Below, in pieces: positions 9,345-18,756 of a DNA stretch of 64,000 bases. The position numbers were made by a program, and so were the translations under genes. Below the pieces are notes generated by a model, which searched no databases, was not told the origin of the DNA, and was given only the letters and a program-made list of their open reading frames with translations. Source of the DNA: Bin5 sp022821545 (GTDB taxonomy: Bacteria; Chloroflexota; Anaerolineae; Caldilineales; Caldilineaceae); NCBI GenBank assembly GCA_963664085.2, contig CAXXLO010000002.1, positions 4,774,001 through 4,838,000 on the forward strand. The letters are read 5' to 3'. How positions within the stretch are numbered: the first letter of the stretch is position 1; every line of letters starts with the position of its first letter.

Positions 9345-9854
9345 CTACGCCCCCATATCGACCGTCGTATTCAGGACTGTCAACATGACCCACTCCATCA
9401 TGCCCCGCCAGTACTCATAGCGTTCGCTGGTCGCCCCCTGAACCACGACCGAATACAGGAAATTCCCGGCGCAAAACAGCCGCGCTCTGCGCCGCCGCGT
9501 TATCCCATCCTGCACGAACGTACACACCCACTCCTGGCACCAGTCGCCAACCTCGGCCAGGACCTCCAGCTTTTCGATCACACAACCGTCAAGTTGGTTC
9601 AGCCCTTCCTCGATTCCCTCTGCCAGCAGCGAACTTTCTTCCGCCGCCAGCGGCGCACCCATATCCTGGACCGTGATCGAGATGAACGTCGCCCCGTCGG
9701 ACGGGTCCGGGTAGAGGCTTACCGCCGGATGCGGCGTATCCGTTTCCTGCAGCTGCCACTCGGGAGGATACCAGAAAGAGGGATGGCCCGCCGCGTGCTT
9801 GTACATTTTGACGGAGGTGAAGCGCGGGCGGGCGGGATGACTTGTCGATGACAT
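9345..9854 (-). CDS. Hypothetical protein with PsbP/DUF1795-like appearance
   Basis: About 169 residues from ATG 9854; a TTG at 9872 would add six residues. There is no signal peptide. The sequence HPSFWYPPEWQLQET... followed by ISITVQDMG, a middle helix (EEGLNQLDG) and a C-terminal strand/helix (SERYEYWRGMMEWVM) resembles the 'fsixyPxgW' proteins of the PsbP/DcrB/DUF1795 type. Those usually carry a lipid anchor, which is missing here. It lies between two binding-protein genes on the same strand. Function unknown. Confidence 0.55.
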   Translation of the reverse strand: MSSTSHPARPRFTSVKMYKHAAGHPSFWYPPEWQLQETDTPHPAVSLYPDPSDGATFISITVQDMGAPLAAEESSLLAEGIEEGLNQLDGCVIEKLEVLAEVGDWCQEWVCTFVQDGITRRRRARLFCAGNFLYSVVVQGATSERYEYWRGMMEWVMLTVLNTTVDMGA

Positions 9855-9950
9855 AGGGATGTGCGATCTCAACTGGTGGGACGCTGTATACCTTTCGAGC
9901 TGGACACCATCTTCCCTTCCGACCGCCTGTAGCCAGCGTCAAGGCTTGAC

Positions 9951-11972
9951 CTACATGTGATTCTCAGGATCTTCCCAGGAGAGCAGCTGCGGGTTCAGGA
10001 AGTGCTCGTCCTCCAGCCCGTCGTTCACCGGCTGGCCCGAAATGTAGTTGTACATCTTGTCCTTCATAATGATCAGCGCCGGCGACTGTCCCAGGTAGCC
10101 GACGATCGGGATCTCTTCGGCCCAGATGTCCAGGATCTGGTTGAACAGCTCGTCCCGCCTGGCCGGATCGGGCTCGGAGCTGACCTGGTCCCAGATCTCC
10201 CAGATCTTCCACAGGAAGTGGCCGTCAGGCGGCGGTTCGCCGTTGGCGTCGTTCTCGTCGACCTTCCAGCGCCCGTACGCGCCCGCCCACGGGCGGTCCA
10301 GCTCCGTGCCGATCCACGGGGAGGGCGTGAGAATCGGCAGCAGATCGCGATAACCGCCCCAGTACACGGCGTCCTGCGTGTTGGCGGACCAGTGCTCGGT
10401 GTAGAGTGAACGCTCCATCCCCTTGTAGGTCGCCTTGAGGCCGATCTCTGCATAGTACTTGATGATCGTCAGCACCGAGTCTTCCTCCGGCGTGCCCGGC
10501 TGCGAGGTCCCCTCGATAATGAAGCTCAGCGTCTCGCCGCTGCCGTCCTTCCACAGCCTGAAGCCGTCGGCATCGCGCTCGGCGTAGCCCGCATCGTCGA
10601 GCAGCTGGTTGGCGCGGTCCGGATCGTACCCGGCGTATGCCTCGGTCAGCTTGGCGTGGTACTGGGGCGACTGATCGAGCGGACTGTACTGGCGCGGTGT
10701 CAGCAGCCCGTCCCACACGAGTTCGTTCAACGCCTCGCGATCCACCGCCAGCGACATGGCAACGCGTACGTCTCTGTTCTCGAACAGCTCGCGCACGCGC
10801 GGGTCCTGCGCACCCTGGTTTGGCGTCACGACCTCGTGCCGCGTCGACGTGCCGATGATGACCCGGTATTCGCCGGCGTCTTCATTCTCTTTGTAAAGCG
10901 TGAAGTTCCCCGTCTGGATATGCCGCGCCTGGAAGTCGACCTCACCGTTGATGACGCGCAGGTTGAACACGTCGTTCGTGTCGAAAAGACGGTGCGTCAC
11001 CTTGTCGATGTAGGGCAGCTGCTGTCCCTCTTCATCTACCTGCCAGAAGTAGGGGTTGCGCTCCATCAGGAACAGCTCGGAGGAGAGCTCGTTCTTCGAG
11101 AGCCGCGGGCCGATGTTGGGCCGGTCCGGGTTCAGATACCACCAGTTGCGGTCGACGTAGTACTGGTCCCAGGAGTCGACGCCCGCTTCATCGATCTGCG
11201 CCTCCAGGCCCGCCTTGTCTTCCGTCAGTTCGATGTGGAACTGCTTCATGTAGTGGCCCGGCGAGAAACAGTGCGAGCGCGTCACGTCGAAGGCGAACAG
11301 CGGCTTGGGATGTTCGAACGTCATCATCACCGTGTTGTTGTCGGGAGCCGACACCACCATCGGCACGCGCGGCGTACCCGTTCCCCAGCGGATCGATATG
11401 GCGGGCGTCAGGTCTTCGTTGGAGAAATGGTTGTCGTACCACCACATGAAGCTGTCACTATCGAACGGCGTGCCGTCCGACCACTTCAACCCCTCGCGCA
11501 GGTGGAAAGTCCACTCGGTGGCGTCCGCATTCGTCTCCCAGGACTCGACCATGTTGGGCCGCAGAGTCAGGTCCATGTTGTACCAGGTAAGCGACTCGTT
11601 CTGCATCTTCGTCGGGCCCCAGCGGTCGGAGACGCCCTTGAAGCCGCGGCGGATGGTGCCGCCAAACTTGCCAACCTGCTCGACCGCTTCCAATACCGCA
11701 GGGCTGGCCGGCAGCCGTTCGTCCACGGGAGGCAGTTCGCCGGCTGACACCATTTCTGCCAGCATCGGCGCCTCGCTGTACATACTGCCCGACGCCGCCG
11801 GCGCCGCCTCTTCCGCGGCAGCCTCGTCAGCGGCCGGTTCGGCTGCCATCTCTTCCTGCGGCTCGCCGCCCGCCCCGCAGGCTACGGCCACCAGCCCGGC
11901 CGTGGCCGCGCCTGAAACGCGCATGAACTCCCGGCGGTTAATCCAGTTCCCCTTTGTCCTCAGACGCCTCAT
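9951..11972 (-). CDS. Extracytoplasmic solute-binding lipoprotein, SBP_bac_5 family (binding protein 2)
   Basis: A 673-residue family-5 binding protein. The ATG at 11972 is preceded by GAGGAG with good spacing, which decides the start over a longer frame. The leader has NRREFMRVSG (Arg 13-14) and a lipobox ending at Cys32, giving a Tat lipoprotein. A Glu/Ala linker and the APMLAEM..GELPPVDERLP segment follow, then the SBP_5 core (WTFHLREGLKWSDGTPFDSDSF). No permease genes adjoin it, so it may share the importer at 2.8-7.1 kb. Its leader contains a 16-bp direct duplication (11986-12015). Confidence 0.92.
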   Translation of the reverse strand: MRRLRTKGNWINRREFMRVSGAATAGLVAVACGAGGEPQEEMAAEPAADEAAAEEAAPAASGSMYSEAPMLAEMVSAGELPPVDERLPASPAVLEAVEQVGKFGGTIRRGFKGVSDRWGPTKMQNESLTWYNMDLTLRPNMVESWETNADATEWTFHLREGLKWSDGTPFDSDSFMWWYDNHFSNEDLTPAISIRWGTGTPRVPMVVSAPDNNTVMMTFEHPKPLFAFDVTRSHCFSPGHYMKQFHIELTEDKAGLEAQIDEAGVDSWDQYYVDRNWWYLNPDRPNIGPRLSKNELSSELFLMERNPYFWQVDEEGQQLPYIDKVTHRLFDTNDVFNLRVINGEVDFQARHIQTGNFTLYKENEDAGEYRVIIGTSTRHEVVTPNQGAQDPRVRELFENRDVRVAMSLAVDREALNELVWDGLLTPRQYSPLDQSPQYHAKLTEAYAGYDPDRANQLLDDAGYAERDADGFRLWKDGSGETLSFIIEGTSQPGTPEEDSVLTIIKYYAEIGLKATYKGMERSLYTEHWSANTQDAVYWGGYRDLLPILTPSPWIGTELDRPWAGAYGRWKVDENDANGEPPPDGHFLWKIWEIWDQVSSEPDPARRDELFNQILDIWAEEIPIVGYLGQSPALIIMKDKMYNYISGQPVNDGLEDEHFLNPQLLSWEDPENHM

Positions 11973-11985
11973 CGGTTTTCTCCTC

Positions 11986-12015
11986 TGTTGTGAGTCCCTT
12001 TTGTTGTGAGTCCCT
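11986..12015. repeat. Tandem 14-bp repeat (16-bp period) upstream of binding protein 2
   Basis: TGTTGTGAGTCCCT occurs at 11986-11999 and again at 12002-12015, 14-43 bases upstream of the ATG at 11972. One copy abuts the Shine-Dalgarno region. It may be a recent slippage duplication or a doubled regulator or sRNA site. Confidence 0.7.
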
Positions 12016-12098
12016 GCAATGATTGCCATCGCTGACAGTCGGATAAGTTGGATTCGCAATGCGCCCTTCTTCTTACGCAACTCTTCTACAGGTTTCCC

Positions 12099-13334
12099 CT
12101 AGTCCTGCACCCAGTGCCACAGGCGCGTTCGGTTGTAGCCCAGTAGCTCCAGTTTGCCGTCGCCGTTCGTATCCGCAACTGTAAAGACCGCACGCACGCC
12201 CGTATCGCCGTCGTCGAAGCGGTCTTCGGCATACGTGTGCAGCGGCATATCCAACTCCTGGATGATATTCCCCTGCCCGTCAATAAGCGTCGGCTTCTTC
12301 CCCTGGCACTCGGCAAAGATCACATCGGCCTCCGCGCCCGCTAAACGTATCGTCCGGCCATAGCCGGCCTTTTCCATGCGCCAGATCTCGTTGCCGCTGC
12401 AATCTACCAGGTAGCCGCGGAACCCAATGTGGGCGTTTTCGCCGTGCAGCCGGCGCTCGGTGACAAACAGTTGCTGCCCCTCCATCTCCGGCAGGAACTT
12501 GCCCACCGCGCAGGTCTGGATGTGCGTGCCTTCGAAAATCCAGCGATCCTCGCCGGTTGCGGCGTCGAGGACGACCAGGTCTTTGCCCGCAACCATGAGC
12601 AGCTCCGGCCTGCCGTCATCGTCGATGTCGTGAACGTGCAAGTGATCGACATGGGGCGCGCGCGTCATCTCCTCGAGGTGCGGCTCCAGGTCCGGCCGCC
12701 ACCAGATTTTGAGCCCGTCGGCGCGCACGCAGCAATAGCCGATGAAGGCCTCCTCTTTGCCGTCGCCGTCAATGTCGTAAAAGTCATGTTCATGCCCGGC
12801 GCCGCCGTAGAAATGGCAGTTCCACAGGCAGTTCAGGTCGCCGTCATAGATGTAGATGGGGTTCACGAATGTGGAGACCAGAATGTCGCGCCTGGCGCCG
12901 AGTCCCCGGATGTCGCAGAGCTGCAGTACACAGTTGGGGCCCGTTTCCACCTCTTTGCGGTAGTAGCCGCGGTCGCCTTCCAGTATTCTGAGGTAACTGC
13001 GGCCGTCGCGTTCGGTTACATAGACGATCTCCTGCTTACCGTCGCCATCTATGTCGCTGACCGCGGCCGCTACCTCGTGCATGGCCCAGTGGCCCGTGCC
13101 CAGCGGCGCGCCCTCCTGCCACATCACGTCGCCGTCCAGCTTCATGGCGGTGACGCAGTGGACCTGCTTCTCGTGTCGGTAGCCGCCGGCCGACATCCGC
13201 GGAATGTGGCAATCGCGGGCCTGAAAGAAGACCGCTTCCAGTTTACCGTCCCCGTCCAAGTCCCCCAGGCGCATTCCCGTATCTCCGAAACCGGTCGTGT
13301 CGACTTCATTCGCAAGGCGGAATGGACCTGTCAT
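12099..13334 (-). CDS. FG-GAP/VCBS-type beta-propeller protein resembling family-11 rhamnogalacturonan lyases
   Basis: A 411-residue protein with at least four calcium-type blade loops (DLDGDGKLE, DIDGDGKQE, DIDGDGKEE, DTNGDGKLE; one DIDDDGRPE). The pattern 'AMKLDGDVMWQEG..GHWAMHEVA..DIDGDGKQE' recalls the catalytic-domain architecture of YesW-like PL11 rhamnogalacturonan lyases. It has no signal peptide and starts MTGPFRLANE, so it appears cytoplasmic, unlike secreted PL11 enzymes. The ATG at 13334 has GAGG about six bases upstream. It is flanked by binding protein 2 and propeller paralogue 2. The lyase role is inference from this resemblance and context. Confidence 0.65.
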   Translation of the reverse strand: MTGPFRLANEVDTTGFGDTGMRLGDLDGDGKLEAVFFQARDCHIPRMSAGGYRHEKQVHCVTAMKLDGDVMWQEGAPLGTGHWAMHEVAAAVSDIDGDGKQEIVYVTERDGRSYLRILEGDRGYYRKEVETGPNCVLQLCDIRGLGARRDILVSTFVNPIYIYDGDLNCLWNCHFYGGAGHEHDFYDIDGDGKEEAFIGYCCVRADGLKIWWRPDLEPHLEEMTRAPHVDHLHVHDIDDDGRPELLMVAGKDLVVLDAATGEDRWIFEGTHIQTCAVGKFLPEMEGQQLFVTERRLHGENAHIGFRGYLVDCSGNEIWRMEKAGYGRTIRLAGAEADVIFAECQGKKPTLIDGQGNIIQELDMPLHTYAEDRFDDGDTGVRAVFTVADTNGDGKLELLGYNRTRLWHWVQD

Positions 13335-13529
13335 GGGGACCTCGTTCTCAGGTTGCCGTGGATTTACTTGTCAGTGCCTGCTCGAAACCGGACATGTGAG
13401 TGCAACCGGAGGAGTGCCTGTCTCGCTATTTCAATCGAAATCGCGGGGCTGGTTGCCGGGTAGTTTGGGCAATTCTAAAGGAAAATGGCGGCCTCGTCAA
13501 TGTTACGAAATCAATGGGGCGCCACTCAT

Positions 13530-14699
13530 TCATCCACCGCCGGTAATCTCCCCCACCTCAAACAGATACATCTGCCGTCCGTTCCCGCCGTGTGCCGAGT
13601 CGATCACGACCTTGCTGCCGTCGGGGCTGGAACGGGGATGAAGATCGCAGCGCAAAGTCTCCGTATACGCCGCCGGAGAGTGGAACCGTCCCAGGTCGAC
13701 GCGTCGGTCGCTTGGGACATGGTACAAATAGAGGTCCTGCAACCGTTCCTCCCCTTGCGGGTACGTGTCATTCAGTACCCAGTCGTTGTCGGACAGATAC
13801 GTGCAGTGCCCGTTGAGTGGCATCTTTGTCCTTCCCACAATCCGATCGGGGCCGCACGCACCGTCCTCGGCGTTTGGGAAGATGTAGTATGCTCCCCCGT
13901 GTGAGGGGCGCCGCGACCAGGCCAGAATATGGCTGCCGTCCCGCCAGATCAGGTGCGAAGTGTGGCCGGAGTGGTCCACGACCATCAATTCCGAGCCGTC
14001 CGCCCCGGCCGTAAGCATACGCGTGTGGAAAGGCCCGTCGCCAAAGCGCCAGCGGTGCAGGAAGAGGAAATGCGTGCCGCACGGATTGAAGATTAGGACA
14101 TTGAAGTAATGTTTGGCCTCTCGGATCTCTCCGTGGGGATAGGGGATGGCCGCCACTTCAGCCAGGCTGACGATCAGACTGCTTTCGCCGCTGAGCAGGT
14201 CGACCTTGTGGATGCCGGTCTCCTCTGGCGCATTCACGCCGTACCAGGGATCGGGAATGCCCATGTAGCCATAGCCGGGCCGCATGTCTTCGAGCCGATG
14301 AAAGTCGATGGACAGCGCGGTTTGGCCGTCGGGGCTGAGCGTAAAGATGGCGTGGGGGAGAGTCCGCTTCCGACCCGTCCTCACGTTCAGAATGTGACAG
14401 ATGAAGCGGCCGTCCATCCGGTCGTTCCAAACGATTTCGTGAGCCGATTGCGGCAGCCATTGAAGCATGCAGCCGGCCTGCCAGCCCCAGGCGCGGCTCT
14501 CTCCCAATTCGACCCAGCGATCACCGTCCTCCAGGTCGACCATTCCGATTCGGATCACGTCCTCCGGTGTCGGCGCGCGCTGCTCGAACTCCACCTCCAT
14601 TCCCAGCGCGTAGCGGGCGGACGGATCGAACTGCAGCTTGTCGTAGTAACCGAACCAGTGATGCTTGGGGCCGGATGTGATTGGGCGCGGCTGGATCAT
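13530..14699 (-). CDS. PL22-like (oligogalacturonate-lyase-like) beta-propeller protein, paralogue 2
   Basis: A 389-residue close relative of the protein at 1608-2765, sharing GPKHHWFGYYDKLQFDPS, GMLQW-like and CDLHPRSSPDG segments over the full length. No signal peptide. The four His motifs (FN.L/HRW region, GHTSH, NGHC, CDLHPR) are kept; the first motif reads HYFNVLIFNP, so the FNH His of the other copies is Val here. With paralogue 1 it forms one subfamily (HHWFGYYDK) distinct from the HHFFGYY subfamily just downstream. Predicted cytoplasmic propeller; substrate unknown. Confidence 0.6.
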   Translation of the reverse strand: MIQPRPITSGPKHHWFGYYDKLQFDPSARYALGMEVEFEQRAPTPEDVIRIGMVDLEDGDRWVELGESRAWGWQAGCMLQWLPQSAHEIVWNDRMDGRFICHILNVRTGRKRTLPHAIFTLSPDGQTALSIDFHRLEDMRPGYGYMGIPDPWYGVNAPEETGIHKVDLLSGESSLIVSLAEVAAIPYPHGEIREAKHYFNVLIFNPCGTHFLFLHRWRFGDGPFHTRMLTAGADGSELMVVDHSGHTSHLIWRDGSHILAWSRRPSHGGAYYIFPNAEDGACGPDRIVGRTKMPLNGHCTYLSDNDWVLNDTYPQGEERLQDLYLYHVPSDRRVDLGRFHSPAAYTETLRCDLHPRSSPDGSKVVIDSAHGGNGRQMYLFEVGEITGGG

Positions 14700-14796
14700 A
14701 CTGCCCTCCGGGCGGTAATGCGCTGTGAGTAGATTGAAATCTCAAAGTCCTTCAGCCTGGCTTCTCGCAGTACTCTATTCTCCAAGAGATGGCGCC

Positions 14797-15960
14797 TCAT
14801 CGCTCCACAACTTCCGAGACGTCCATTACGTAGACCTGCCGGCTCCCTTCATGGATCGAGTCGAAGCTGACCATGCGCTCATCCTGACTCCAGCGGGGAT
14901 GCAGGTCGCAGCGAATCTCGCCGCGGAACGGTTGCGGAGCATGGTAGCTTCCGAGATGCACCAGGCGCTCCTCCCCCATATGCCAGAGCAGCAGCGCCTG
15001 CCGGCTGTCTTCGTCGGGGTATTCGTCGGTCAACAGCCACGTCCCATCCTGCGTAAAGCTGCAGTGGCCGTTCCTTGTCAGAACATCCGGCCGCACTGCC
15101 TCGTATTCGCAGGTGGTGTCGTTCATCATGTAATAATGCGCCCCTTCCTTCATAGTCACCCAGCCGAAAATCAACTCCTCGGTCAGCCAGTCGCAGTGCG
15201 ACGCGCCCAAGTCGGTCATGGCGCGCAGTTCTCCCCCGTCCATATTGGCGGAGAGCATCGTCGTCTGGCCGATCTCCTTATTCTCATCGTAGACCCGTAC
15301 AACAAAAGAGACGCGGGTGTCGTTGCGGTTGATAAACGGATGGTTGAACCAGATTTTGCCGGCCTGTAACTCTTCATTGTGACTGAGGAATTCGCGTACC
15401 TCCTCGTAGGAAACCAGCACACGGGCCTCCCCCGTCTCCGTGTCCATGACGTAGAGGCCGTCCTCGGTGGGATGATTCTGGTCAGCATAGGGATCCGGCA
15501 GCCCGGCGTACCCGACAACCGGCCGCATCGACTTCAAGCGGGCGTAGTTCAGACCGAGCGCTTTGCGCCCGTCGCGGGTGATGGCGGCAATCGGGTGGGG
15601 CAGGATCCGCTTCTGTCCGCTGTGGATGTCCTGCACCACGGCGACGAAGCGGTCGTTGTCGCGCGCGTTGTACGTAATCAGCCGGTCGGGCGCGGTCGCC
15701 AGCCAGTGCAGCATCGAGCCTTGCTGCAGATTCCATGCCTGCGTTTCGGCAACGCCTTCGAACTTGCCCGTCTCCATGTCCACCAAGCCGACGATGGCGG
15801 TGTCGCCGGCGGCGGGCGGGCGATCGTGAAAGTCCGACTGCAGGCAGAGGTGGTACCGGCCGGTCGCGCCCCAGGGGCAGATGGCATAGTAGCCGAAGAA
15901 GTGGTGCTTCGGTCCCTGGGTAATCGCTCTTGCGACTAGGCTGCTATTTGTATTGCTCAT
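14797..15960 (-). CDS. PL22-like beta-propeller protein, paralogue 3 (HHFFGYY subfamily)
   Basis: A 387-residue cytoplasmic propeller. I chose ATG 15960 because AGGA lies eight bases upstream and its N-terminus matches the paralogues, although a start ten codons earlier is open. Hallmarks are ITQGPKHHFFGYY, FHDRPPAAGDTA, AWNLQQGSMLHWL and four His motifs (FNH, SH, NGHC, CDLHPR). It is the first of three adjacent copies, separated from paralogue 4 by 84 nt, which indicates local tandem duplication. Confidence 0.6.
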   Translation of the reverse strand: MSNTNSSLVARAITQGPKHHFFGYYAICPWGATGRYHLCLQSDFHDRPPAAGDTAIVGLVDMETGKFEGVAETQAWNLQQGSMLHWLATAPDRLITYNARDNDRFVAVVQDIHSGQKRILPHPIAAITRDGRKALGLNYARLKSMRPVVGYAGLPDPYADQNHPTEDGLYVMDTETGEARVLVSYEEVREFLSHNEELQAGKIWFNHPFINRNDTRVSFVVRVYDENKEIGQTTMLSANMDGGELRAMTDLGASHCDWLTEELIFGWVTMKEGAHYYMMNDTTCEYEAVRPDVLTRNGHCSFTQDGTWLLTDEYPDEDSRQALLLWHMGEERLVHLGSYHAPQPFRGEIRCDLHPRWSQDERMVSFDSIHEGSRQVYVMDVSEVVER

Positions 15961-16044
15961 GTTTCGTCCTGCATGGTTGGATTGTGACAAACGGCCCTGG
16001 CTTCCTTGCCACCTATCGTGAGCTCACTGGAAAAAGAGTTGGAC

Positions 16045-17205
16045 TTATCGACCTACGACCTCCGCAACGTCCACAATGTAGATCTGCCGGCTGCCTTCGT
16101 GGATCGAGTCAAAACTGATGAGCCGTTCGTCGCGGCTCCAGCGGGGGTGCAGGTCGCAGCGAATTTCGTCTCGAAAGTATGGGGGGGAGAGGAAGCGGCC
16201 AAGGACGACCAGGCGTTCTTCGGCCATATTCCACAGGAACAGGGCGCGGAGGTCGTTCTCGTCAGGGTATTCATCGTTGAGCAGCCAGGAGCCGTCGCGG
16301 GTAAAGCTGCAGTGGCCGTCGCGGGAGAGGATGTCGGGGCGAACGGCCTCGTATTCACCGGTGGCGTCGTTAACCAGGAAGAAGCTTATGCCCTCTTTCG
16401 TCGTGAACCAGCCGAAAATGACCTCTTTGGTCCGCCAGTCGCAGTGCGAGGTTCCGAGGTCGTTCAGAATGCGAATGTCTCCGCCCTCCAGGGTCATCGT
16501 CAGGCACACCGTTCTTCTGGCCCCGGCGTCATCCCAGTAGACGACGACGAAGGCAACGCGGGAGTCGTCTCGGTTGATGAACGGGTGATTGAACCAGAGC
16601 TTGTGATTCTGGATCTCCGGATAGTCGCTGAGGTAGTCGCGGGCGTCTTCATATGAAAAAAGTAGCTTGCCCTCACCTGTATCGGTGTCCATGATGTAAA
16701 GGCCGTCGTCGGCAGGGTGTTTACGGTCTGCGTTGGGGTCGGTGAGCCCTGGGTAGCCGACCACGGGACGCATATCCCAGAGCCGGGCGTAGTTGAGCCC
16801 CAGAGCCTTAGTTCCGTCGCGGGTGATAGCGGCAATTGGGTAGGGCAGGAGGCGCTTGTGCCCGGTGTGGATGTCCTGGATCACACTGATAAAGCGGTCG
16901 TCGTCACGGGCGTTGTAAGTAATCAGCCGGTCGGGCGCAGTGGGGAGCCAGTGCATCATGCTGCCCTGCTGCAGGTTCCAGGCCTGGGTCTCGGCGACGC
17001 CTTCGAAGTTGCCCGTCTCGATGTCTACTAGGCCCACCACCGCGGTGTCTCCGCTGGCGGGCGGGCGATCATGGAACTCCGACTGAAGGCAGAGGTGGTA
17101 GCGGCCGCCTGAATCCCAGGGGTAGATGCCATAGTAGCCGAAGAAGTGGTGCTTCGGTCCTTGTGTAATTGCCCTTGCGACAAAACTCTCTTCCGTATTG
17201 CTCAT
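16045..17205 (-). CDS. PL22-like beta-propeller protein, paralogue 4 (HHFFGYY subfamily)
   Basis: A 386-residue copy of the same family. Start codons GTG 17217, ATG 17208 and ATG 17205 are all open; GGAGGA lies just ahead of the double ATG, favouring 17205. It retains ITQGPKHHFFGYYGI, SGDTAVVGLVDIETG, LQQGSMMHWLPT and all four His motifs (FNHPFIN, SHCDW, DGHCSF, CDLHPRWS). NGHC has become DGHC here, the one visible change in the His motifs. No signal peptide; middle member of the tandem triplet. Confidence 0.6.
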   Translation of the reverse strand: MSNTEESFVARAITQGPKHHFFGYYGIYPWDSGGRYHLCLQSEFHDRPPASGDTAVVGLVDIETGNFEGVAETQAWNLQQGSMMHWLPTAPDRLITYNARDDDRFISVIQDIHTGHKRLLPYPIAAITRDGTKALGLNYARLWDMRPVVGYPGLTDPNADRKHPADDGLYIMDTDTGEGKLLFSYEDARDYLSDYPEIQNHKLWFNHPFINRDDSRVAFVVVYWDDAGARRTVCLTMTLEGGDIRILNDLGTSHCDWRTKEVIFGWFTTKEGISFFLVNDATGEYEAVRPDILSRDGHCSFTRDGSWLLNDEYPDENDLRALFLWNMAEERLVVLGRFLSPPYFRDEIRCDLHPRWSRDERLISFDSIHEGSRQIYIVDVAEVVGR

Positions 17206-17289
17206 CATTCCTCCCACATGGGTTTGACAGAGTCGAACGGCCCTGGTTCCGCTCCCCTCACCTTACGTTTCAGGCAGTGCGAGGGCCTC

Positions 17290-18453
17290 TCATCCTTCCA
17301 CTGCCTCCGCCGCGTCGACAATATAGACCTGCCGGCTGCCGCCGTGGATCGAGTCAAAGCTGACCTGTCGCTCGTCCCGGCTCCAGCGGGGATGCAGGTC
17401 GCAGCGGATCTCGCCGCGAAAGGGCTCGGGCGAGTGAAATCGTCCCAGAACGACCAGCCGCTCTTCGACCATGTTCCAGAGCAGCAGGGCCTGGCGGCTG
17501 TTCTCGTCAGGGTATTCATCGGTCAACAGCCAGGCACCGTCGCGGGTAAAGCTGCAGTGGCCGTTCTTGGTCAGAATGTCGGGCCGCACCGCGCCGTATT
17601 CGCCGGTCCTGTCGTTGATCAGGTAGTACTTTTGCCCCTCCTTCATCGTCACCCAGCCGAAAATCAACTCCTCGGTCAGCCAGTCAAAGTGGGACGCGCC
17701 CAGGTCTGTAACTATGCGCAGATCGCCTCCGTCCATGCTGGCGGAAAGCAGAATCGTATGCCTGATCTCCCTCGTTTCGTCACGGTACCGCACGACGAAG
17801 GCGACGCGTGTGTCGTCGCGATTGATGATCGTGTGGTTGAACCAGATCTTGCGCGCTTGCACCTCTTCGTAACTGCTGAGAAACTCGCGAGCCTCTTCAT
17901 AGGAGACCAGCACGCGCGCCTCGCCGGTCTGCGTGTCCATGGTGTAGACGCCGTCCTCCGCGGGATGGTTCTGATCGGCGAAAGGATCTTGCAGGCCGGC
18001 GTAGCCGACCACCGGCCGCAACGACTTGAGACGGGCATAGTTGAGGCCCAGGGCCTGGCGGCCGTGGCGGGTCATGGCGCTGATCGGGTGGGGAAGGATA
18101 CGCTTTTGCCCGCTGTGGATGTCCTGCACGATGCCGACGAAGCGGTCGTCCTCGCGGGCGTTGTAAGTGATCAGCCGGTCGGGTGCCGTCGGCAGCCAGT
18201 GCAACATGGAGCCCTGTTGCAGGTTCCAGGCCCGCGTTTCCGCCACCCCTTCGAACTTGCCCGTCTCCATCTCTACGAGACCGACCACCGCGGTGTCACC
18301 GGCCGCGGGTGGGCGGTCGTGGAAGTCCGACTGCAGGCAGAGGTGGTACTGGCCGGTAGAATTCCAGGGACAGATGCCGTAGTAGCCGAAGAAGTGGTGC
18401 TTTGGCCCCTGGGTGATCGGTCTGGCGACAAAGTCTTCTTGTGTATTTCCCAT
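17290..18453 (-). CDS. PL22-like beta-propeller protein, paralogue 5 (HHFFGYY subfamily)
   Basis: A 387-residue propeller. ATG 18453 is preferred because it aligns with the paralogue N-termini (MGNTQEDFVARPITQ) and AAGG sits about eight bases upstream; the longer frame back to 18555 is probably untranslated. Hallmarks are as in paralogues 3-4: HHFFGYYGICPW, FHDRPPAAGDTA, FNHTIIN, SHFDW, NGHCSF and CDLHPRWS. It is first in transcription order of the triplet and lies about 300 nt downstream of the binding protein 3 gene. Confidence 0.6.
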   Translation of the reverse strand: MGNTQEDFVARPITQGPKHHFFGYYGICPWNSTGQYHLCLQSDFHDRPPAAGDTAVVGLVEMETGKFEGVAETRAWNLQQGSMLHWLPTAPDRLITYNAREDDRFVGIVQDIHSGQKRILPHPISAMTRHGRQALGLNYARLKSLRPVVGYAGLQDPFADQNHPAEDGVYTMDTQTGEARVLVSYEEAREFLSSYEEVQARKIWFNHTIINRDDTRVAFVVRYRDETREIRHTILLSASMDGGDLRIVTDLGASHFDWLTEELIFGWVTMKEGQKYYLINDRTGEYGAVRPDILTKNGHCSFTRDGAWLLTDEYPDENSRQALLLWNMVEERLVVLGRFHSPEPFRGEIRCDLHPRWSRDERQVSFDSIHGGSRQVYIVDAAEAVEG

Positions 18454-18756
18454 AATCTGCCTTGGCATCAGTATGATAGGCTGTTTGCGGACCCGACGCT
18501 GCGACATTGTAATCCCGCCGATGTCGTCTATCCTTCCTCTGGCGCCGCCATGCACAGAGGATGAGTTCGGGCTCGAAGATCACGTGCGCGAAGCCGTGCA
18601 AACGCGTTGCCGCGGGCGCCGCCGTCTCCGGCAGGCCCGCGGCCTCTACTCAAGCGAATTCACCTTGATGCTCTGCACGCCGCTTACCCACCTTTACCCG
18701 TCAAATCGGAGAGAATCGAAACAGTTGGCGGCGAGTCGCACTGCAGCAATGTCGTT
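18454..18756. other. Intergenic region with a GC-rich inverted repeat
   Basis: No convincing gene. An 8-bp perfect inverted repeat (CCGCGGGC at 18610-18617 and GCCCGCGG at 18635-18642, 17-nt loop) could fold downstream of the binding protein 3 gene, but lacks a T-run. A TACAAT box on the minus strand near 18510 could serve the propeller triplet. Confidence 0.4.

Noticed and set aside
12429..13463. 344-codon plus-strand frame opposite the FG-GAP gene
   Set aside because: Antisense shadow; the minus frame has repeated DxDGDG motifs and a good ribosome-binding site.
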